Source: an uncultured Clostridia bacterium (GTDB taxonomy: Bacteria > Bacillota > Clostridia > TANB77 > CAG-508). Taken from it: 6,188 nt of DNA. The stretch covers positions 1-6,188 of the forward strand of contig CAKPKI010000096.1 in NCBI GenBank assembly GCA_934167135.1, given 5' to 3'. The position numbers and the translations under genes were made by a program. Under the pieces are notes generated by a model. It searched no databases, had not been told where the DNA came from, and saw only the letters and a list, made by a program, of their open reading frames with translations. Below are positions 4,845 through 6,188 of this stretch, in pieces (positions within the stretch are counted from its first letter, which is position 1; every line of letters begins with the position of its first letter).

Positions 4845-5180
4845 TTATGATGATTTTTTTAAGTTTTCTATAATTTTATCATTTTCTTCTATAACATCAT
4901 CATAATATTCTTTTAATTTTCTTAATCTATCTACTGATAGCATTTTTAAGGCTTTAACATTTCCATCTATATATTCAAGAAATTTCTTTTTATCTACAAC
5001 TTTATTAGCACTACTTGAGTCAACCTTTATATTATCAAAAAAATCATTCTCAGCTTTATTAAAATCTGTTATAGTTTCATCTAATTCTTCTTTTTTATTT
5101 TTTTTGAATAAAGCACTAAAAAACCTTCTTATTTTTGATACCAAACCTTCTTTATATTCTATCAAACTATTATTTTTCAT
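4845..5180 (-). CDS. hypothetical 111-residue helical protein
   Basis: I do not recognise this protein. It is clearly expressed-looking: AAAGGAG lies eight bases before the ATG at 5178-5180, and a strong terminator follows the stop. Residues 12-30 form a basic amphipathic stretch (L-V-S-K-I-R-R-F-F-S-A-L-F-K-K-N-K-K), which could lie on a membrane surface or contact nucleic acid. After an acidic segment (about 31-52) and a serine-rich linker, residues 70-110 look like a long charged helix, probably a coiled coil, with K-L-K-E-Y-Y-D-D-V-I-E-E-N repeats. There is no signal peptide or full transmembrane segment. It lies 99 bases downstream of the repeat protein on the same strand, with no terminator or clear promoter between. 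Co-transcription and a shared function are therefore likely but unproven. The short length argues for an accessory or adaptor protein. Confidence 0.75.
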   Translation of the reverse strand: MKNNSLIEYKEGLVSKIRRFFSALFKKNKKEELDETITDFNKAENDFFDNIKVDSSSANKVVDKKKFLEYIDGNVKALKMLSVDRLRKLKEYYDDVIEENDKIIENLKKSS

Positions 5181-5279
5181 TTAAATTTCTCCTTTGTTCT
5201 TTTAAATTAGCAAGTTTTTTCTTGTTTTTCTATCTTTGCTTAATGATTTTCATATATTTCAAAATATACTTTTATACCT

Positions 5280-6188
5280 TTATTCTCCATAAGTTCTTTT
5301 CCCTTTCTTATTTATTTTATTAATTTCACTTTGTTGTGATTTTATTTTTCTTTGTTGATTAATTATTACTCCCACTAATTCATCTTTTATTTTTCTTTCA
5401 CTTTCTGCTATAGTTGTTTCATTTGTTTTATTTTTTACTTCTTCTTCCTCTTCACTTTTTTTTTCACGATATTTTGCAATTTTTACATTAATTTGTTTTG
5501 CCATTCTGTTAAGAGTTTGAGTTGAATATTTACCTGATTTCTTCATTGCATAAAATTTTTCTTTTTCTTTTCTTATATCAAATAACATTTCTTGACTAGT
5601 TTGTTTTTTCGGTTCTCGCTCTAAAGCTTCTTGAATCTTTCCTTCCATTTCTGGAGATACTTTTCTTAATATGTCTATACTTTTATGTAATTCATTTATT
5701 TGCTTTCCTGTGCAAAAATCTCTTATCCATTTACCACTTTTTATAAAATCTAAAGCTAATTGAGTATCTTTTTCCTTTGAATTACCACTTTTATCATATC
5801 CTTTATCATCATATATTTGTCCAGTTGTTTTAGATACACCGTCTATATTCCAACCATTTTTATCATATCCTTCAATATCATAACCATATTTATCATACAA
5901 TTCACCAGTATTTACATTTTTGCCATCTCTGCTCCATCCTAGTTTGTTATAACCATTTTTATTATATCCTTCTCTATCATAACCTCCCCAGTTGAATCCT
6001 TCTTTATTATATCCTTCTCTATCATATCCTCTCCAGTTGAACCCTTCTTTATTATATCCTTCTTTATCATAACCGTTTTTGTCATATCCATAAATATCGT
6101 ATCCATTTTTATCATATCCATTTTTATCATAAATATCATCTGTCACCTTATTTTTTCCTTCTCGACTCCATCCTTTTTTATCAAAACC
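5280..6188 (-). CDS. [YFW][DN]xxG-repeat protein with charged C-terminal tail (5' end outside window)
   Basis: The frame is open to the window edge, so 302 residues are the C-terminal part of a longer protein. A GTG at 6144-6146 lies in frame inside the repeats, has no ribosome site, and is not the true start. The N-terminal visible 135 residues consist of five-residue units such as YDKNG, YNKEG, FNWRG and YDREG. The run is broken three times by a GW[SN]xxG unit followed by an eight-residue insert ending in I or L before the next YD. The remaining 167 residues are non-repetitive, highly charged and largely helical. They include an acidic EEEEE run and probable coiled coil near the end, and they finish with a basic patch and Y-G-E. 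I know no function for this repeat. Regular aromatic-glycine repeats usually form extended binding or structural surfaces, which is inference. The 4845-5180 gene follows and probably shares the transcript. Confidence 0.85.
   Translation of the reverse strand, partial: GFDKKGWSREGKNKVTDDIYDKNGYDKNGYDIYGYDKNGYDKEGYNKEGFNWRGYDREGYNKEGFNWGGYDREGYNKNGYNKLGWSRDGKNVNTGELYDKYGYDIEGYDKNGWNIDGVSKTTGQIYDDKGYDKSGNSKEKDTQLALDFIKSGKWIRDFCTGKQINELHKSIDILRKVSPEMEGKIQEALEREPKKQTSQEMLFDIRKEKEKFYAMKKSGKYSTQTLNRMAKQINVKIAKYREKKSEEEEEVKNKTNETTIAESERKIKDELVGVIINQQRKIKSQQSEINKINKKGKRTYGE
5784..6188 (-). repeat. 15-bp-unit tandem repeat region coding YDxxG units
   Basis: The DNA has a 15-base period matching the five-residue units. 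Inside it, two 45-base copies (5958-6002 and 6003-6047) match at 42 of 45 positions and a third partial copy begins at 6048. This shows recent duplication of three-unit blocks (FNW-G, YDREG, YNK-G). Such arrays are prone to expand and contract, so repeat number probably varies between strains. Confidence 0.85.

Noticed and set aside
4691..4873. Hydrophobic plus-strand frame that could be a membrane peptide
   Set aside because: It starts at TTG without a ribosome site, contains the bidirectional terminator, and overlaps the end of a well-supported minus-strand gene. Its hydrophobicity comes from T-rich DNA.
5203..5226. CAAG-TTTTTT-CTTG followed by T-rich DNA as a plus-strand terminator
   Set aside because: The stem has only four pairs and there is no plus-strand transcript to end.
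5939..6139. Repetitive minus-strand frame rich in M, I, K and D
   Set aside because: It is the out-of-frame shadow of the 15-base repeats of the YDxxG protein.
6144..6146. GTG as start codon of the repeat protein
   Set aside because: The frame continues upstream to the window edge with more of the same repeat (G-F-D-K-K-G-W-S-R-E-G), and no ribosome binding site precedes the GTG.
5784..6188. CRISPR array or pentapeptide-repeat (ALxx-type) protein
   Set aside because: The short 15-base units are in-frame coding repeats without spacers, and the aromatic-Asp-xx-Gly pattern does not fit the A(D/N)LxX pentapeptide family.

Overview
The window is strongly AT-rich. It carries a clear spo0A gene for the master sporulation regulator, good AGGAGG-type ribosome binding sites, and sigma-A-like promoters. 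This points to an endospore-forming low-GC Firmicute, most likely a member of Clostridia; I cannot name a species. Every protein gene is read from the minus strand, so transcription runs from high to low coordinates. The only plus-strand transcription unit I can support is a putative small RNA at about 669-745.

Right part (4742-6188): the window opens inside a protein built from a five-residue [YFW][DN]xxG repeat, followed by a charged, helix-rich tail. A 111-residue hypothetical protein follows 99 bases downstream. A strong bidirectional terminator (4742-4782) closes this block. The two genes are probably co-transcribed. Neither has a function I recognise.

Centre (1745-4638): a promoter with an extended -10 drives an HI0933-family flavoprotein gene, which is followed 9 bases later by a yigZ/IMPACT-family gene. 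spo0A comes next, with its own promoter, a palindrome at its transcription start and a sequence close to a 0A box. Downstream of spo0A are a short remnant that looks coding (1636-1725) and about 300 bases of very AT-rich DNA.

Left part (1-1480): this is accessory-looking and partly decayed. A RimJ/RimL-type acetyltransferase gene is interrupted by one amber codon, but its remaining 74 codons are intact. It ends in a minus-strand terminator that faces the terminator of the small RNA. The RNA promoter diverges from the promoter of a small hypothetical protein gene (195-554), which itself looks cut short by an ochre codon. At the far left, a promoter whose -10 lies between perfect 9-bp inverted arms leads into the first codons of another gene.

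The best candidates for something undescribed are the two-hairpin RNA at 669-745, with its loop-to-loop complementarity to the facing terminator, and the large repeat protein together with its small partner gene.
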